Positions 57,597 through 59,415 of a DNA stretch of 59,415 nt are shown here, piece by piece. The first letter of the stretch is position 1; every line of letters starts with the position of its first letter. The notes beneath the pieces are model-generated. The model was not told the DNA's origin. It searched no databases and was given only the letters and a program-made list of their open reading frames with translations. Source of the DNA: JANQFM01 sp035471925 (lineage in GTDB: Bacteria; Acidobacteriota; UBA6911; RPQK01; DATIPO01); the NCBI GenBank assembly GCA_035471925.1, contig DATIPO010000021.1:1-59415 (forward strand). Direction: 5' to 3'. Made by a program: the position numbers and the translations under genes.

Positions 57597-59294
57597 ATGA
57601 GTTGGCGCAAGTGGCTTTTGATCGCAGTGGGGATTTTGCTCCTGATGGTGCTGGGAGGCGGGCTTTATCTTCGTTCCTGGATCAACAGCGATGCCGGCGG
57701 CCAGATCGTGGCTGTCTTGGAGGAACGTCTCCAGGTGCCGGTCACGGCCGAAAGCGTGGACTTCGAGTTGGGGAACCTTCTTCTCATGTCGCCCACGGCC
57801 ACGATCAAGGGTCTCACAATCGGCAATCCAGAGGGATTTTTGTCTCCCTATCTGCTCAAGGCCGAGGAGGTGTCGGCGCAAGTGCGGCTGCAGCCGGCGC
57901 TCTTGGATCGGCGACTGGAGATCCCTGACTTTGCGATCTTTTCTCCTGACGTGAAGCTGGAACGCGACGAGCAGGGACGCTCCAACCTGCAGATTGTGCT
58001 GGAGCGGGCATCTCAGTCCGATGATTCCAACCCTGCTGCGGCGGAAGCAGGTGGCTCCGGCTGGACTCTGGCCATCGAGCGGCTGGCGTTGGACTCCGGA
58101 TCATTCGAGTTCATCACCCGCCGGTCCGGGGCGGCCCAGACCACCTCGGCTGACGACATCAACCTGCTCATCGCGGACTTCTCGCCCGATCAGTCGAGTC
58201 CGCTCCAGTTCTCGGCTCGGCTCTTCGGCGGCCAGCGCTCGAAAGTTGACCTTGACGGTCACGCGGGACCCTTTGACGAAGGACGTTTTCCCATCGAGGG
58301 CCAACTCGTCATCGACGCTGCCCTTCAAGAGATGGACCGGGAGGCCCGAACCGCCCTGTTGGGCAATTTCCTGGCCGAACCCGGCCAAGACAGCCTGATC
58401 CACCTGCGAGTACATTTGCAGGGCGACGCTGCACAGTCGCTGCAAGGAGAGGGTCGCCTTGAACTCAGCGACTTTTACTTGGGCAAAAGCGAGGACAATC
58501 GGCTGGCCGCACAAGGAGACCTTCCCATCCGGCTGACGGCCCGCAACCTGCTCGATTCCCCCCAGGCCACGCTGCGGGTGCCGGACGGCTCCTTGAACTT
58601 GGGAGACGGCTCCTGGTCAGGGCAGATCGAGATGGAAATCACGCAGGGGGAACTGAAGGGCAACAGCCGGGGCTCGATCAGCAACATCGACATCAACCGC
58701 TTCCTGAGCGCCTTCACCGAGTCCGAGGACAAGGTCTTCGGGACCCTCATTGTCCCCGAATATACCTTGCGCTTCAGCGGATCGAATGCTGAGCAAATCA
58801 CCGATTCCTTGCAGGGCCAGGGCCAGTTCCTGGTGGAATCAGGACGCATTGCGGCCTTCGGCATCATCGACCGCATGCGGCGCGCCCTCGATCGTCAGCA
58901 AGCCCAATCCGAGACCGTCACCGAGTTCAGCGAAATCGCCTCGCCTTTCCAGATCGACAAGCGCCGCTTCTCCACGCCCGACCTGAGGCTGACCTCCTCG
59001 GCGATCACCCTAACGGCCCAAGGCAGCCTGGGATTCGACCGCTCGCTCGACTACCAGGCCCAAGCCGACCTGCAAGGTGGCCTGGAATCGCTGCTGGGGC
59101 CCCAGGGAGCCGCGCTGGCCCGCTTTCTCCCCGAAGGCAAGATCCCAGTGAGGATCACCGGCACCTTCGACGAGCCCCACATGCGTCCCGACCTTAGCGG
59201 CAGCGGACAAGGCGCGATCCTCGGCATTCTCGACAAACTCCTCAAACCCAAAGAGGAGGATGAACAGAAACCGCCTCCCGGCGGGGATCGCTAA
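57597..59294 (+). CDS. AsmA-family membrane-anchored protein
   Basis: A 565-residue protein with one N-terminal membrane span (WLLIAVGILLLMVLGGGLYL) and a long repeated beta-rich periplasmic part. AsmA features include RLQVPVTAESVDFELGNLL, ATIKGLTIGNPEGF and the C-terminal GTFDEPHMRPDLSG end. AsmA-like proteins are bridge-type lipid or envelope-assembly factors in Gram-negative bacteria; the exact role here is unknown. The ATG at 57597 has TACCAT 7 nt upstream; an ATG 9 nt earlier is the alternative. A Pro/Gly-rich short tail ends it. Confidence 0.85.
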   Translation: MSWRKWLLIAVGILLLMVLGGGLYLRSWINSDAGGQIVAVLEERLQVPVTAESVDFELGNLLLMSPTATIKGLTIGNPEGFLSPYLLKAEEVSAQVRLQPALLDRRLEIPDFAIFSPDVKLERDEQGRSNLQIVLERASQSDDSNPAAAEAGGSGWTLAIERLALDSGSFEFITRRSGAAQTTSADDINLLIADFSPDQSSPLQFSARLFGGQRSKVDLDGHAGPFDEGRFPIEGQLVIDAALQEMDREARTALLGNFLAEPGQDSLIHLRVHLQGDAAQSLQGEGRLELSDFYLGKSEDNRLAAQGDLPIRLTARNLLDSPQATLRVPDGSLNLGDGSWSGQIEMEITQGELKGNSRGSISNIDINRFLSAFTESEDKVFGTLIVPEYTLRFSGSNAEQITDSLQGQGQFLVESGRIAAFGIIDRMRRALDRQQAQSETVTEFSEIASPFQIDKRRFSTPDLRLTSSAITLTAQGSLGFDRSLDYQAQADLQGGLESLLGPQGAALARFLPEGKIPVRITGTFDEPHMRPDLSGSGQGAILGILDKLLKPKEEDEQKPPPGGDR

Positions 59295-59311
59295 TGCAAC
59301 TGCCTCATAAC

Positions 59312-59415
59312 GCCAACGTGTGTCGCTATTCCACGCTTACAGCGTTTCTCGGATGTGCTCGGTCAAAACCCAGGGTGGCGCCGTCGGCTCGCTGCGCTCT
59401 CCGACGACTGACCCT
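59312..59415. repeat. Hairpin-repeat element, cut by the window end
   Basis: An inverted-orientation copy starts with CGCTATTCCA, then CGCT-tac-AGCG (59334-59344), followed by AACCCAGGGT and GC-rich inner stem sequence to the window end (...GACTGACCCT). It lies directly downstream of the AsmA-like gene. Confidence 0.6.

Noticed and set aside
1..59415. tRNA, rRNA, transposase or prophage genes
   Set aside because: Read for tRNA arms, transposase and phage signatures; none convincing was found.

Overview
The window is a GC-rich chromosomal segment, most likely from an Acidobacteriota bacterium or a close relative. The main clue is three long FtsX/MacB-type permeases of the acidobacterial duplicated orphan permease (ADOP) type. 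The secreted and membrane proteins suggest a Gram-negative envelope. No rRNA, tRNA, transposase, phage gene or CRISPR array is visible.

Layout. 0-10 kb: 3' end of an ADOP permease, a divergent HxlR regulator / short-chain dehydrogenase pair with a RidA-like gene, purE, a second ADOP permease, a secreted rhodanese-repeat protein, a small secreted protein, and purK. 10-30 kb: an unusual region. It starts with a DUF1493-like gene and a small unknown gene. It continues with an unknown protein, a RavA-like MoxR AAA+ ATPase and two large unrecognised proteins in one operon. Then comes an island of small membrane, CBS and DUF2911-like genes, followed by a membrane protein and a 2431-residue membrane-anchored protein built of beta-propeller-like repeats. 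30-42 kb: two VOC proteins, a DUF5946 protein, a third ADOP permease whose reading frame is fused to an XRE-type HTH, an AI-2E family transporter, htpG, an aminotransferase, trpS and a dienelactone hydrolase. 42-59 kb: pgpA, a secreted alpha-amylase family enzyme with malQ, an arsenite-methyltransferase-like gene paired with a radical SAM gene, two secreted proteins, lipB, a RibD/DHFR-like reductase, rtcB, a small Cys-rich secreted peptide, a PA0069-type radical SAM gene, mobA and an AsmA-like protein.

The best candidate for a little-described system is the 11.2-30.1 kb locus: MoxR ATPase plus large partner proteins plus a giant membrane-tethered propeller. It resembles the MoxR-vWA-beta-propeller ternary conflict systems predicted from comparative genomics by Aravind and co-workers, but no intact vWA metal-binding (MIDAS) motif is visible here.

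Two genome-wide habits stand out. Many transcription-unit-leading genes have a -10-like hexamer only 6-11 nt before the start codon, which suggests leaderless or nearly leaderless mRNAs; downstream genes use Shine-Dalgarno sites. Intergenic regions carry hairpin-forming repeats in both orientations (42.1, 53.0, 57.3 and 59.3 kb) and a separate element of about 115 bp in two copies (3.8 and 49.75 kb).
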